This document shows positions 10,567-23,182 of a stretch of 64,000 bases of DNA, piece after piece. The notes beneath the pieces are model-generated. The model was not told the origin of the DNA, ran no database searches, and worked only from the letters and a program-made list of their open reading frames with translations. The number at the start of each line of letters is the position of its first letter. The stretch's first letter is position 1. Source of the stretch: Orthonyx spaldingii (Eukaryota > Chordata > Aves > Passeriformes > Orthonychidae); the NCBI GenBank assembly GCA_013397795.1, contig VZTJ01005972.1, positions 481,240-545,239 on the forward strand, given 5' to 3'. Made by a program: the position numbers and the translations under genes.

Positions 10567-13500
10567 ATGGACTTTTGGAATGGTCACTCTTTGCATAGGC
10601 AACTTTGGTTACTGAGTCAGGAAATGAAGCTGCATAATGAACATTTCATAGAGAACATTCCCCAGTAAAAGCATGTAAGAATGGAGACCTCAGGTTCCCC
10701 TTCAACTGAATCTTGAGTGGTATCAGCAGGTCCTGAATTGATCCAATTACATGAGACAAACTACATCCTGATGGTTTCTTCTTCCTTCAGCTCTAGCACA
10801 ATAATTTGGTAATTCATAACATTTTCAACACTTTGATTCCACCAAAGAAAAAACCAAAAATTGTAATTTTATAGAATTAGTTCCCTACTGTGAGAGACTG
10901 AAATGGTTAATAGCTTAAACATTCTTAAGATCATCAAAGGACTATTGTCCACTGTTGTTAACTGTGCAAAGACGCAACTGTTCATCTGCAACCATGGAAA
11001 GCCCACTCCTCTAGTCAGTGCTGATTTAGACTCAACTGCGACAAGATGATGTCCCCTTTTTTAAACTCTAAGCCCCACAGAGTGAGCATGAACCCTTTCC
11101 CACCTCTTGTGTATCCTCTTTGTGTTTTGTATAATGAGTTCTTGTGCTTCATTGTGTACTTAGACCATGATATTTATAGGGAAGGTACTAGGACGATCAT
11201 GAGTATTTTGGTGCAAGTAAAAAGCCCAATAAAAACTTAAGAAAGTCAAGATCGGAGCCTCTAGGCTGAGGAGCTGAGGAAAACATGTAATCAGAGAGAT
11301 ATTACAGGAGTAGTGAAATACTTTGCATTATTCTGATGCTTTTTCATTACATCCTGCAGTGCAATATGACTGGATGAGTCATCACAGCAGCAAGGACTAA
11401 ATTTAGGATATCTTTGAAGTAATGACTCTTCACTACCTACACTAAATGGCCTCTGTTTTCTACCTAAAAGACTACTGATTCTCACTGTGAAAGGACAAGG
11501 ACTTTAGCTTCTTGCTTAATGCAGGGTCATCAAGGTGAAATTGTGACATTTAGGAAATAACCATCAACTTGTGTCCTTTGGCAGTGTTCTTAGAATCCAT
11601 ATAATATAAATCAGGAGTTATGATGTTCTTTCATGCTCTGAGAAAAATGTAGCAATCACACTTCCTGATGTATTTCTGTAACTGTAAACTAATTATTATG
11701 AGTAATAATTGCTGTGATAGGGTCAGTTACGGTTCTCATCACTGCACTTTCACTAGCTAGCATGCATTCAGTAATGTTCCCAGCCATTGACATATAATAT
11801 ATGAGCAATTAGAGGTCTCGGGGGATGATCTGCACACAAATCCTGCACACAGGCAAAAATGAAAATAATTTTCTTTTTCACTCTCTGTCTATATCCTCAT
11901 GCACCCACTTTAGTGATGAGGGAGCCCAAAGTTTTATTTTAATGATGGGGAGTTATACCTGGCAGCCAAGTATCTGTGGAGCTGGAAAGACTAGAAAAAT
12001 CTGTGAAGGAAAGCTGGCATTTGGCAAATTATGTCAGCCACTAAAAATCTTACAAGGCATATGATCAGAGTTCCCTGACTGTGAGCCAGTGATTCCTGAA
12101 AAAGACCAGCTGTCGGCCATGAAAAGGAGAGTGGCTCCTGGAATGGTGGCTGAGAGCTAAAAACTCCAGCAGTCTTGGGAGATGCAGACCTTGGAGCCTT
12201 GTATTTCTCTAGCACCTGCAGAACAGCATCAAAGAGAAAGGGAGGAAAAATGAGGAAAGAAAAAAACTAAAAGAATATTAAACAAGATTGTTAGGACTTG
12301 CCTGGGGCTTGGGGAACATGAAATATCTTCCAGAATGGATCACTATGATAATGAAACTTTAGAACTCGATTAAAGTTCACAGCAGTGGGGAGAGGCAGCT
12401 CCATCAGCTCACAGCTGTGGCTGAGCCTGGGAGGAAGGCGAGTTCTGTCTTAAAATCCACCCAGGGAGAACACAATTTCGGTAACATCTGGCACAGTGGA
12501 GGAATTTAAAGGGTCAGACAGAGTGGTAAGTAGGGGAATGCACCTGGCAAGACCCAAGTGGAATTAGGTCAAAGCACCATAAAACATGTACCCAGATACA
12601 CTGCAGGTCGTACCCCATTCAGACAGGGGTCCAGAGAACTTATATAGAAAGAAAAAGAATTTTCATGGGCATGACTATGAGGAGAGGGAGAAATTTAAAA
12701 CCAGGTGACTTTTTTTTGGTAACAAATATTTCACATGAAATATTAAACAAAAAATCCACAGAGAATTCTAATTATTTTAGTGCAAAATACATCTTAAGGA
12801 AAGCAGGAAGAATGAAACTTAGAAAGTGATTATAACCTACATTTCCTGAGGCAAGTAAAAGTGTATGTCTCTTTGGAAAGTGAGTGCACGAGGACAAAAG
12901 AATTTCAGAGAGAAAGGGCACTCAGTCTTTTCTTCCCTGTTTGTTGTGGGTTTTTTTTGTATGTTGCAATGTCAGAACCCTTGCAAGACTCCTATCTTTT
13001 TGGGGAAGGACGCAAAGAAGAACTGCAGGTAATTTGAATTGTTCATGGGGATTTCTAAGACATATTTAGGAGAGTTTTCAGGAAGCTGCAAACTTGGAGA
13101 AATAGATGACATTCCGTCCTTATTGAATCCAGAGGCTTCCTATTGACTTTTTGCTCTCCACTCAAGGGCAATTTTGAACAAAAGGCAAGTAGAGAGGGGT
13201 GACCATGAGTATCTCTTCTGAAAAGAGGTACCAGTAAGCATTTGTGTTTATGTATCAGGTCAGTTCAGGCTATTCAGAATGATTGTGGACACCATTAGGT
13301 GTCATTAAGTCCATAGCCTGGTAACCAGGGGACAACCCCTTATGCTTGAAGATCCAGGTTGCAGCTTCCTATTTGATAACTAAAGAAAGTTAAATTTGAA
13401 AGTGAGATTCAGTGAAATCTTAGCATGGTGTTCAACACCCTATTTTTTTTTTAATAATCAAAGTTGGACATACCCCAAAAAGCAGCTGTCACTCACAGAA

Positions 13501-16287
13501 TTTAGTTCATTTGGAGCAAAGCTCAGTTGGTCCAGACAGGAATTTTCTTAGAAGTCTGGAATAAAGTTTTACTGTCATGTTCTATAAAACCAGTCTAATG
13601 ATAGATGGTGGCAATGTAAACTGTTGAGAAAGGCAATTTTACCTAAAAAAAAAGCTTCCCCAGACTTCTGTAGGAACCTGGGCCTTAGGGCCTCTGTTTT
13701 CCTCCTTCTACCCTACCTAGGAACTTTATACAGTTGAAAACAAATCTAAACAACTGTAGGGAGATTTGGCTGGGAATGCAGAGAGCTGGCAAGGCCCTGC
13801 TCCCTCCCTAGCTGCGATCATTTATGATCATTAAAGTTAGCCTCTCTAGGAAAAAAAAAAAAAAAAAAGACAAAATGTGGAAGTGCATGAATCATACATT
13901 CCAAGCAGTAAAAACATAAAATTATAGAAGTTAGGCTGTATGATTTTCCTGTCCCTCCCCCACTTCGCCTCCATTCCCTAACTTAAAATAGAAGAAAGCT
14001 GCAGAGAAGTGAGACCAAGGATTAAATCAGTCAGAAAACGAATCAGCAAAGCTGCTCTGAGATCTGTAAGCAAAGCAATGAGCAGCAGAAGAAATAACTA
14101 TACCAGCACGTAGGGAAAAAATAAATAAAAAAAAAAGACAGATTAGAAGAGTTGCAATGGATTTAGGAAATTTTATTTAGGATCCATTTTGTTTTTCTGA
14201 CCCTGAAATAAGATTAGAATCTCATATATACATTGCAAGAAAGAATTCCCCACTTTCCAGTCCAAACATACAAAACAGAAGGAAGTGGACAGGAAAAAGC
14301 CAAATAGTAAAGACATTTGTGATCGTTCACTGTTTAGGTGACAGAACAGCCTGAAGCCCTACATGAGATGAAAATTCAGTTTTGAGAATACAGTGTCCTA
14401 TTTGTATGATAGATCACTGCATTGACCAGTGCAGTCTCCATGCACAAGTGCTGTAACTTCCCAGAGTTACGTATCACCAAGAAAAGTGTACACACTAATC
14501 CATTTGTCACATTTTCCTTTCTGTATCTTTGTTATTCTAATTTATGTATCAGTCAGTTGGGTTAAAATCGAGTTAAATTCAAGAGTAACCACAATTCCAG
14601 GGATGGCTCTTCTCTCTGTTTTAACAATTTGTCATCGTGTTTTCTGGAGGACGTTTTCACTACAGCTGATGACATTTAGGTCTGAAAGACTTTGTGAAAT
14701 GAAACAAAACCAAGCACAGCCAACGCAAAAAAAGGACAAGCAATGTTTTGCTCATTTTACTTTCAACATTTCTTCCCTATTTGGAAAAATCCGCTCGCGA
14801 ATCTGACTGAAACCTTATCTCCAGTTGGCACAAGCCATCACGGATTCACTGACATGAATGGAGTTTACACCTGCTGTGGATCGAGCTCAATGACCAGAAA
14901 CCTATGAAACCTTACACTAAGTAGAAAGGGGGCAAAGTAATGTAGCTCCTCTCCCAAGGGGGTGCACATGTGCTCTTACAGAGGTAGGAAATATGGGTTT
15001 CCCCTCAGAGGAAAGTGGAGTAGGTTTGACAAAGCAATGTTAATGAAGAAAGCCAAGAAGCTGCCTAAGCTGGAAGGAAGATGTGAAATAGACATCGACA
15101 TATTAATGATGATTTTCTGTGTTTTCTTGTCACTTTCAGAACTCAGCACAAATCCCTCTGCTATTTAATGGAAAGGTTTCACTCAATTAGAAGGTTGATG
15201 ATGTTCCTATCAGCTTTTCATTAAATCAAAATTACTTTGGAAGCTGATTTTGACTAAACCCCTAGGTTACAAGAGACAATTAAGGAGCCTGATGAAGGTG
15301 GAAATTTTAGAGTTAGAACAGCCTAATAAAGGAGAGAACATTTGAGTGCATTGGCTTTTTACAAGTCCTAGTACAACTCTGCTGTGTGATCCTGAGATAG
15401 CGTCCACACCATTCCTTGCCTTGCTTTCATGATTCCACCTTTAATGCACACACATTATTACTGGTCTCCTTTCCACAAAGTCTAATGAAAAGCAAAAAGC
15501 AGAACAACCGTGCCCATTCCTACTCAAGAACTTTGAGATTTTAGATGAAAACCAGTGGGTTAGAATGAAACATATAGCCTAAAACCTAACCTTAAGGTAA
15601 TTGAGCTACTCTGAAGCATTCCATCTATACTTCAAATTATCTGTTTAATAGTACTTTGCATAAGGAGTTTTGTTCAAAAAATTGTTTCTTCTCCAAAGGC
15701 AGAGCAAAGTCTCATAGGAGATATCTGGGTAATCTGTAAACAAAGGCTGTCCATGCCCAAAACAACAGTCAACATCTGAAATGTTATGACAAACTCAAGT
15801 TTATTTTCCTGTTCTGGGCACAATAAAATATAAACATTCAGTGACTCATCCCAAAATATGATGATACCCTACTGGGACAACTGCCTACAGCATAATCTAC
15901 TTTGGGACTCACAGAAGAGAATAATAACCAGCCCCAATGTTGACTGAAAGTTCAAATCAGGAAGCTGATAAGAACTGGTGATCAGTAGTCCATGGTGGAC
16001 TACTACTTCTAGTAGTTTCCCCGTGGAGACCTGAGAGCCATTGGGAAGGTGAGGACACATGAGAAAGGAAGTATCTTTGAAAACGTCTGGAAACACAAGT
16101 GCAGCAGGCAAAGGCACTTTTGTTCCATGGCAGGATGCCTATTTTGTCACCCCCTGAACATCCACTCTCCTGTCAAGTCCCATCTTTCTCTTCACAGAAA
16201 GGCTGGGGATCAGGCCTAGCAAAGAGGATCATGAGCTGATGTAAAGATGGGCATCATTAAATTATGTTGACCAGAGAACAGAGTTGC
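10567..16287. other. Unique non-coding DNA, 5.7 kb
   Basis: No gene is recognised. An A18 run lies at 13851-13868. A 125-codon frame at 14429-14806 (plus) has no domain, and its flanks show no convincing exon structure. The stretch 10889-11285 has LTR-like features discussed in the findings, but no duplication could be located, so it is not annotated as an element. Confidence 0.5.
13851..13868 (+). repeat. Poly(A) run, A18
   Basis: Eighteen consecutive A residues. No retroelement body is recognised immediately upstream, so this is treated as a homopolymer rather than a LINE or pseudogene tail. Confidence 0.85.
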
Positions 16288-16363
16288 AGAATCACAGAAT
16301 GGTTTGGTTTTCAAGGCAGATTAAAGACCATCTAGTTCCAGCCCTGCATGGTCAAAGAGGAAG
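16288..16363 (-). mobile_element. CR1 LINE 3' fragment, short
   Basis: The plus strand reads 'agaatcacagaatggtttgg', then 'ttaaagaccatctagttcca' and 'gccctgcatggtca', the reverse complement of the last ~75 bases of CR1. The copy is severely 5'-truncated and somewhat diverged. Confidence 0.88.
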
Positions 16364-17930
16364 GAATAGCTTGTGTGCAACAACTAGGAAAGTTAGATGA
16401 GATAGGGAACAGGGAAAAGTGCTAAGACATCAAAGAAAATTGACACATAACAGCAAATGCAATAAAAAAACCCCAAACAACAGGGTTTGTATTTCTTCCC
16501 CACTGATTCTACTGAACTTCACCTTTCTGCTTAATCTACCAGCCTTAGATTCTTTGCTGACAAATTACTAATTGCTGACAAGTAATGTCTGACAGGAGGG
16601 TGAGACAAAGGTTCCACCGCAGTTTTCTTGAGCAGAGTGCACTTATGTGGCACATTTTAGACTCACCTACCAGAAGGAATGTAATTCATAAACCTGTGAG
16701 GCACTTTTGGTCTTGCAGCATTGTTTTGCTTTACAACTCTACAGTATTGGTGAGAAAAATAAAATATTAGCCAGAATTGGAACGGCTAATGTCAGACAAG
16801 ATATCAAATCATCTGTAATTCTTTCTTTTTCAAAACAACCCTTTGATGGCTCTTTGATCAGTGGCTAGTTAGTATTGTATGTCTTCTTCTGACAAACAAT
16901 TTCCTGTGCCAATATTATAGAGTACTCTGATATGCACATTAAATCTAAATTAGTGTACTAAATGTGTTAAATTGCATGCAACTGTCAGCTAATCTGACAT
17001 TTATCTCATGCACCTGATATACTGCCACCCACGCCTTCAGCAGAATCTCAGTTTTGTTACACTTGAGGTACGGGAAATAATGTGTATTTGATACAAGGCA
17101 TTATCAAAATTCTTGCATTCTACATACATATAACTGGAGTAGGATATAGCACAGGTGGTGTGCTTGTATTTAGGATGATCAGCTGAGGTTGCCTGGGATT
17201 CTGATGAGGGTCTTCTGTGGGTCTTTTCACCTTCTACTTGGATCTGAGGTTATACACGTCAGCCTCAAAGTACAAATTTATTGAAAGACAAGGGCAGAGC
17301 TAGGGAAAACTCTGCTTCTGGAGACATGACTCTACAGCAGCTAGCCTGAACAGTTTCTGTCCAATGCAGCAAAGAGATATCATTGTATACAACTACACTT
17401 GCCAAATTATATGGCTTAATTAATGGAAATTTGAGTACAGCCATCATGGAATTTATTCAAAGTAACAATAAAATGAACTGACAACCAAATGCCCAATAAG
17501 AACTAATTTCTGTAACTGGATCAGTTTGATTGGACAAAATTGAGTTTTACAGAACCATATCGAAGCATTAGGCAGGTAGTGCCAGACATCAAGATACAGT
17601 TTGGGAAGAACTTTAGCTGGTGAAGAATGTGGCCTAAGGGAAAGAACAGATGACTTCTAATGGCATTATCCGGTAGGGTTAACATGCATTTTTTCCCCCC
17701 ATTTAAGGACCATTATGTTATTAATTTTTGTAAGTCACCTTGAAATAAACTTTGGAAATATGCTGTAAAAAACTTGAATGAGAATTACTACAGATTTTAT
17801 AGACTACAGATCATGTGAATACCAGCTGGATATAGATCATTCTGAAAACTTCAGGACAGCATCTATTCAGGCTTCCTCTATCCACTCTGCATCAGGTAGA
17901 AATTCAGTGGCACTATACTAATAAAAAGGA
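16364..17930. other. Unique non-coding DNA, 1.6 kb
   Basis: No gene or repeat recognised. The part near 16880-17030 is AT-rich with intact TAAT and ATTTA motifs and an absence of repeats. It has the texture of possible conserved regulatory DNA, but this cannot be judged without alignment. Confidence 0.45.
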
Positions 17931-18048
17931 CATAGAAGGGTTTTGCTTGGAAAGGACCTTAAACACCATCTTGTTCCAACCCCTCTGCCATGGTCAGGGA
18001 CAGCTTCCACTAGATCAGATTGCCTTGGGTCCCATACAACCTACCTGC
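17931..18048 (-). mobile_element. CR1 LINE 3' fragment
   Basis: The plus strand shows 'ttgcttggaaaggacctta', 'ccatcttgttccaacccct', 'ctgccatggtcagggacagc' and 'ccactagatcagattgcctt', the reverse complement of a CR1 3' end. The extreme 3' end ('atagaatcatagaatgg') is degraded to 'catagaaggg'. Confidence 0.9.
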
Positions 18049-21000
18049 ATGTCTCAGCACCAGGAAAATTACTGGAAGATCTAAGAGTAGGAGTGTCTGC
18101 TTAAAAAAACCACTTATATAACATTGTTTTGTCACCGTGCATAGGTTAGAGAGCATTGCAGAAGTAAAACATTTGCCCATATTAATACAGAAAATTCAGC
18201 TGTTAATACTTTCAATTAAAACCCATAATTTACTGTAGCCTGAAACAGGGATCTGAGTTTTCCAGGCATTTTTCTTACAGTAGCAAAGGGACATGAATCA
18301 CGACTGCTGAATAAGTAGTAGGAAGACATGTTCACTGGGATGGTGCCAGCGAATAGTTTCAGCCTGTCTCTGCTGACAACCATGGCATAGACTCTCCATG
18401 CACAAAATCTGGGTACTCCCTTCTCTAGGAAGAAAAAAAAAAATTAGAAGAATAGAGAAGCACTGAAAAAGCTTTGGAAATGTGACACAGCTTTTTTCAC
18501 TCTCTCTCTCTGCTTCCAAAGGAACCTTAATAATACATCTCTCCTTGGCTTTTACAACAGAACTTCCTTCCAGCTTGAGAGATGGTATCAAGGGTAAAAC
18601 TGCCAGTCCTGTGACACGCTGCATGATTTATGGACAGTCCAACTTACAGTCATCCAGCTCTTCCCATGACCCTCACCTGTGCTTGAGGAGTTCCTCTGAG
18701 AGTATTGGAATTTGCCGGGGGGCCCTATCACAGCTCCAAAATCTGCTGTGGGTTTTGGGCTTTGGGAATACCCAGAGAAGGAAGGAAGCAACAACAGGGT
18801 TTCTGCTTGTGAAGTGCCATCTCTCCATTTCACAATACTCATGTTTCAGAGTATTCCTTCATGAATGTCACCTTTTCAGTCACCCAGTTAATCGTGGCAT
18901 GAGAGAGGTGGGGAGTAGAGTTCCCTCAAATCTGTGTGAAGTGAATCCCATCATTACCTAAACAGAGTTAGGGAAGCTTTACTCATTCATGACACCACCA
19001 GGCTTTTGTTTGCTAAGAAAAAGTTTGCCTGACCACTTTGGGCCCTGTAACTCCTAAATTTCAATACGACAAAGGATCTTCAACTCAATTTCTCCACGCA
19101 GTGATCTCAAAACTTCTAAACCATTTTCCAAATGACAGCAATTGCACAATGTGCCATTAATCACTGCTGGCAAGTTCTCCTGAGCAGCCCCTGATTGATC
19201 CTGATGTTGTCAAACTTTCTTTTTCTTTTGACATCTTTCTGATTGGCATCTCTGTTTAGTGCCTTTGTGACCTTTCTGCTGTATTGATCCACACAAATCA
19301 CAGGGAAGTGAACAATTTCATGAAGGGGCAAAGTTGATAAGAACAGGTCTGATGGTTGCTGGGGTCTCCACACACCTCCATTTTAATGATTGATTAGTGG
19401 GAGAGCAGAGCAAGAGCCAAGGACATCAAAATTAGGAAATGATAAGGTCTCTACAAGGAGGTTCTTATAGTCTCTTTTCACAGGTCCTATTGAAGTCTCA
19501 TAGGATTGATTAGCAATGTGAATAGACTCCTGTTTCATTCGGAGATAATTTATAACAACAAGTTTATTGAGAAATTTAGCAGTGAGTTTTGTGGTGCCAG
19601 TTCTGTGAAAGAATGTCGTGGCATCAGAAACTGCCCTTCCTCCATTCCACAGGTTGGGTGGAAACAAGGTGAGAGTCCCCACTGTAAGGGAAACTGCTAC
19701 ATAATTTTGGGATCAGGACTATGTGTAGCTGCACACCTTATGGATATCTCACAAAATACCACAGCACAACTGATGGGTGGGGAATTGTCTCCAGCACAAA
19801 ATTTTCTAAGGTCCAGACATGCACAAACACACAGTAAATTAGCAAAATCTTTAGACAGATTGATAATGTCCACCACAAACACATGGATTGGAATGTGGAA
19901 GTGCAGAACAGGGTGATCCTGGGAGAGGGCTGGGTGCAGCTGGATGCTCAAAATTCCCAAACAAAAGCAAATACTCCACAGAGTCATCTCTCACAGCACA
20001 GAATATCTTGCATTACTCTGTCTCATTTTCTCCTCATGCATCACACCTAGAGACTTGCTGTGCAGAGGGATATGTTAAACAGGGAGAACAGGTTTCCTGA
20101 GAAAATAATTTGCAGGGTGAGTATCTGAACACTCAATTTTTAATCATTCTTTCACTTCAAAGCCCTGTTTATTTAGTATGGAGAACATGTATGTGAATGT
20201 GCATTTGAGTGTGTCCCTTTCCAGAAAAGCAAAGTATTTTATAAGTATATTTTATTAGAAATGGCCATGGCTGTTAGTTTCTATGATAAACCTGTTCCTG
20301 ATATAGAATATTTTGAATTCTGTTGTAGAGACATCAGCACTGGTTTATAATGAGAATAAATATAGGTTCAGTGCAAGGACATACAGCACTTAGAAAAGAA
20401 ATTACAGTCTTTCAAAATGGGAAGGATACATTTTCTTTAATCCATCTTAGCCTTGTTTAGTGTCTAACACTGATCAATACCTTTCAGAGTGTGGTAATGG
20501 TCCATATTTAGATATCAAGCAACTTAGCTGTAACTGTATTTTGTATTGAGGTAGCTGGTTCTTAAATTACCATTTTTTTTTCCACTGCACAATCTCAATA
20601 AACAATTTTCCCATTATCTCATGGGAAGCCCTGAAAATTCTGAGGAAAACAAAAATCAAGACTACAGAAAAGGAACATTTTGTTCATGTAATAACTTCCA
20701 CCCTAGCAATACTCCTTCCTGTCAGATGTAAATATTTATTTTAAATTTTGTCACCAAAGTCTAATTAAAACACAGCAAAATATACCTCAATAATTGAAAT
20801 CATTACAGATTTGCAAAAATTGTTGCATTTACTCAGAAAATGTTTTAAGCAGGAAGTATGCTAATGCCTTTTAGAGCATGTCTTGAAAGTTTGATTTTTG
20901 GGGAGCATATATGTGTCATTAGTTTTTTTAAAATGGAAAAGCTATAACTTGGAAATCTCATAATGATGGCAGGAAAGCCCATCCTTCATTTCTCTTGTTA

Positions 21001-22761
21001 CAATGATACCTTAAACTGGTATTGCATTTTCTTCTTTTCTTGCAGACATATACCTTCAATTGTCACCCTCACACTCTGAGGTGCATGTAAGGGACCCACT
21101 ATTCCACCTAACGTGTGTGGACACAGACCAACAATTTATTGGACTACTATGGTTTGTGTTTTTCTGTATGCTCAGTGGAGTTTAACAATATGAGATGACA
21201 TTTGCAACACAACCTAATGTCCTGGGGCAGAACAAGTTCCAGAGTCAGAGGAGTGCAGTGGTTTACTTAAGACTTATAGCCTAAGTTTTAAAGAGTGGTA
21301 AAGAGAAACCTAATAATATGTGGCACTTGAAAGCCTGGAAGCAAAACTACCCTGATAGCTGTACTACCAATCTCAATTATGTTCTACTATCAAGTAAGGC
21401 AGTCAATAATCTGCATCATAGCTAAAAGAGTTTTGGGACTTTCTTCTTTCCTATTTTCACTCATTTAATCTTCTGATTTATCACTTCTTATTGCAACAAG
21501 CATATTTCTCTTGAGATTTTGGGTGGCACCCTGCCCAAGAAGAATTCAAGGCAAGGCATTTTCGTGCAGCACCAGAGAAGTAACAGACATCTCCAGTGAC
21601 TTGCAAGATCACAACATTTCTGAATATACCAGGTGCAATGCAGCTTTGGGTTGTTTCTGGTTCTGGTTTAACAAAAGTATCCACTCATTCAAGTATATGG
21701 ATTTCACTGACATTTTATGCAATGACAGTTCTTAACTATTCTTCTGCTTAATTGCTGTGTCTGTTTTTGTACTAATCATTTAAATGCATCACACAAGTCC
21801 CCTGTAAGAGTAGATTCTGATTTTCTTTCTAAATTATGTGGTAACATCTATATTTTACAGCTGTTTATGCATGAAAAATGCACAAGAACTTCAGTGTTTA
21901 TATAGAATTACCAGCTTTTTTTTTTACCTGAAAGTAATTTTTTTAAATGCAGCAGCTCAAATTAGTAATAAATATAATTCGTTGTGAGAAGCAGAACAAA
22001 CAAAATTTCATTGCCTTTTTTCCCATTTTGGTGACATGTGCAGGACATTAATAATTTCAGCTATTAGTTATAACAATACGTTTTTTTTTTTTCTTTCAAT
22101 GACAATTAATTTAGATTGAAACCAAAGAGACTAATTGCAAGATATACAGTATTACCTCTATTAAAATAAGCAAGACTTTGGAATATACTGGGCTGTGTGA
22201 ACATACCGAAATCAAGCCATACAAGTTCAGAAAGATTTAAGATTTCAAGTTTTAGGAATGAATAAACAATCCGACAGCCTAGAAATAAACAAGAGTCATC
22301 ACTGAAACTGAAGAGGGCCCTGGAAAGCTCTGAAAGTAGATTTGTGTGCCTACAAACTGGCTCATTTTTTCTTGGCTATATTAATTACTTCAACTAAAAT
22401 CTCGTGAAGATGGTCCATATTTTCAGCAGGTTCTACAATCCCAGGTTCCAGGGTTCAGGGTTGACCCTGGGCAGACTCAATGAGGATTAAACAATTTAGC
22501 CAGCAGTGAAGAAGTCACTGCAGTGACACTGGAGCTAGGCTAAGGAAAGGTTTTAGAGGTTTCTTCCCTTGGGTTTTTTGCTTACACAATTTTAGTGTAA
22601 AACACTGAACTCTAACAGGGATTGCACAACACCTCTTCCCTGTCTGCCATGGATGAGGAGTATGTTGTTTGAGGAGGCCCCAGAATGACTTTTAAAGCCC
22701 TTTTCATACTGAGAAGAGCCTTGAAAATTTTGGATAGTCTGTCTTCCAGCTCCAAACATGC
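18049..22761. other. Unique non-coding DNA, 4.7 kb
   Basis: No gene or known repeat. The longest open frame in the window (159 codons, plus, 18482-18961) lies here. It is Ser-rich and has no domain, signal peptide or exon-like borders, and two antisense frames overlap it, so I do not call it a gene. Poly(T) runs occur near 20572 and 22081. Confidence 0.5.
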
Positions 22762-23182
22762 AATCAGAATCCTTAAGGTTGGAAAAGACCTCTAAGACCA
22801 GCAAATCCAACTTTTGACCAAACACCAACTTGTCGACCAGATCATGGTGCTGAGTGCTACATCCAGTTGTTTCTGCAGCACTTTCAGCGATGGTGACTCC
22901 ACCATCTCTCTGGGCAGCTCCTTCCAATCCTTAGCAATGATTTCTGTCAACATATTCTTCCTGATATTCAACCTGAACCTCCCCTTGCACAGCTTCAGAC
23001 TCTGTCCTCTCCTCACATCCCTGTTCCCTGGGAGCAGAGCCTAACACCCCCTGGCTGCACCCTCCTGTCAGGGAGTTCTGGAGAGCCAGAAGTTCTGCCT
23101 TGAGCCTCCTTTTCTCCAGACTAACCCCCCCCACCTGCCTCAGCCACTCCTTGTCAGACCTACTTTGTAAACCCTTCCCCAT
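22762..23182 (-). mobile_element. CR1 LINE fragment, ~420 bp, older subfamily
   Basis: Reverse-complement CR1. Starting from its 3' end the plus strand reads 'ccttaaggttggaaaagacc', 'ggtgactccaccatctct', 'cctgatattcaacctgaacc', 'ctgtcctctcctcacatcc' and 'gagcctccttttctccagac'. The 'aaaagacctctaagaccagc' 3' end differs from the 'gggaccttaaagaccatc' type seen elsewhere in the window, which points to a different and probably older CR1 subfamily. It covers the 3' UTR and the end of the reverse-transcriptase ORF region without an intact frame. Confidence 0.92.

Noticed and set aside
14429..14806. 125-codon plus-strand frame
   Set aside because: No recognisable domain. The hydrophobic part is what T-rich DNA encodes by chance.
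18482..18961. 159-codon plus-strand open frame as a gene
   Set aside because: Ser-rich, no domain or signal, antisense frames overlap it, and no promoter, splice or polyadenylation context was seen. The length is within chance for 64 kb.
22592..23182. Overlapping open frames in both strands as genes
   Set aside because: They lie largely in a truncated CR1 copy and are shadows of the degraded repeat.
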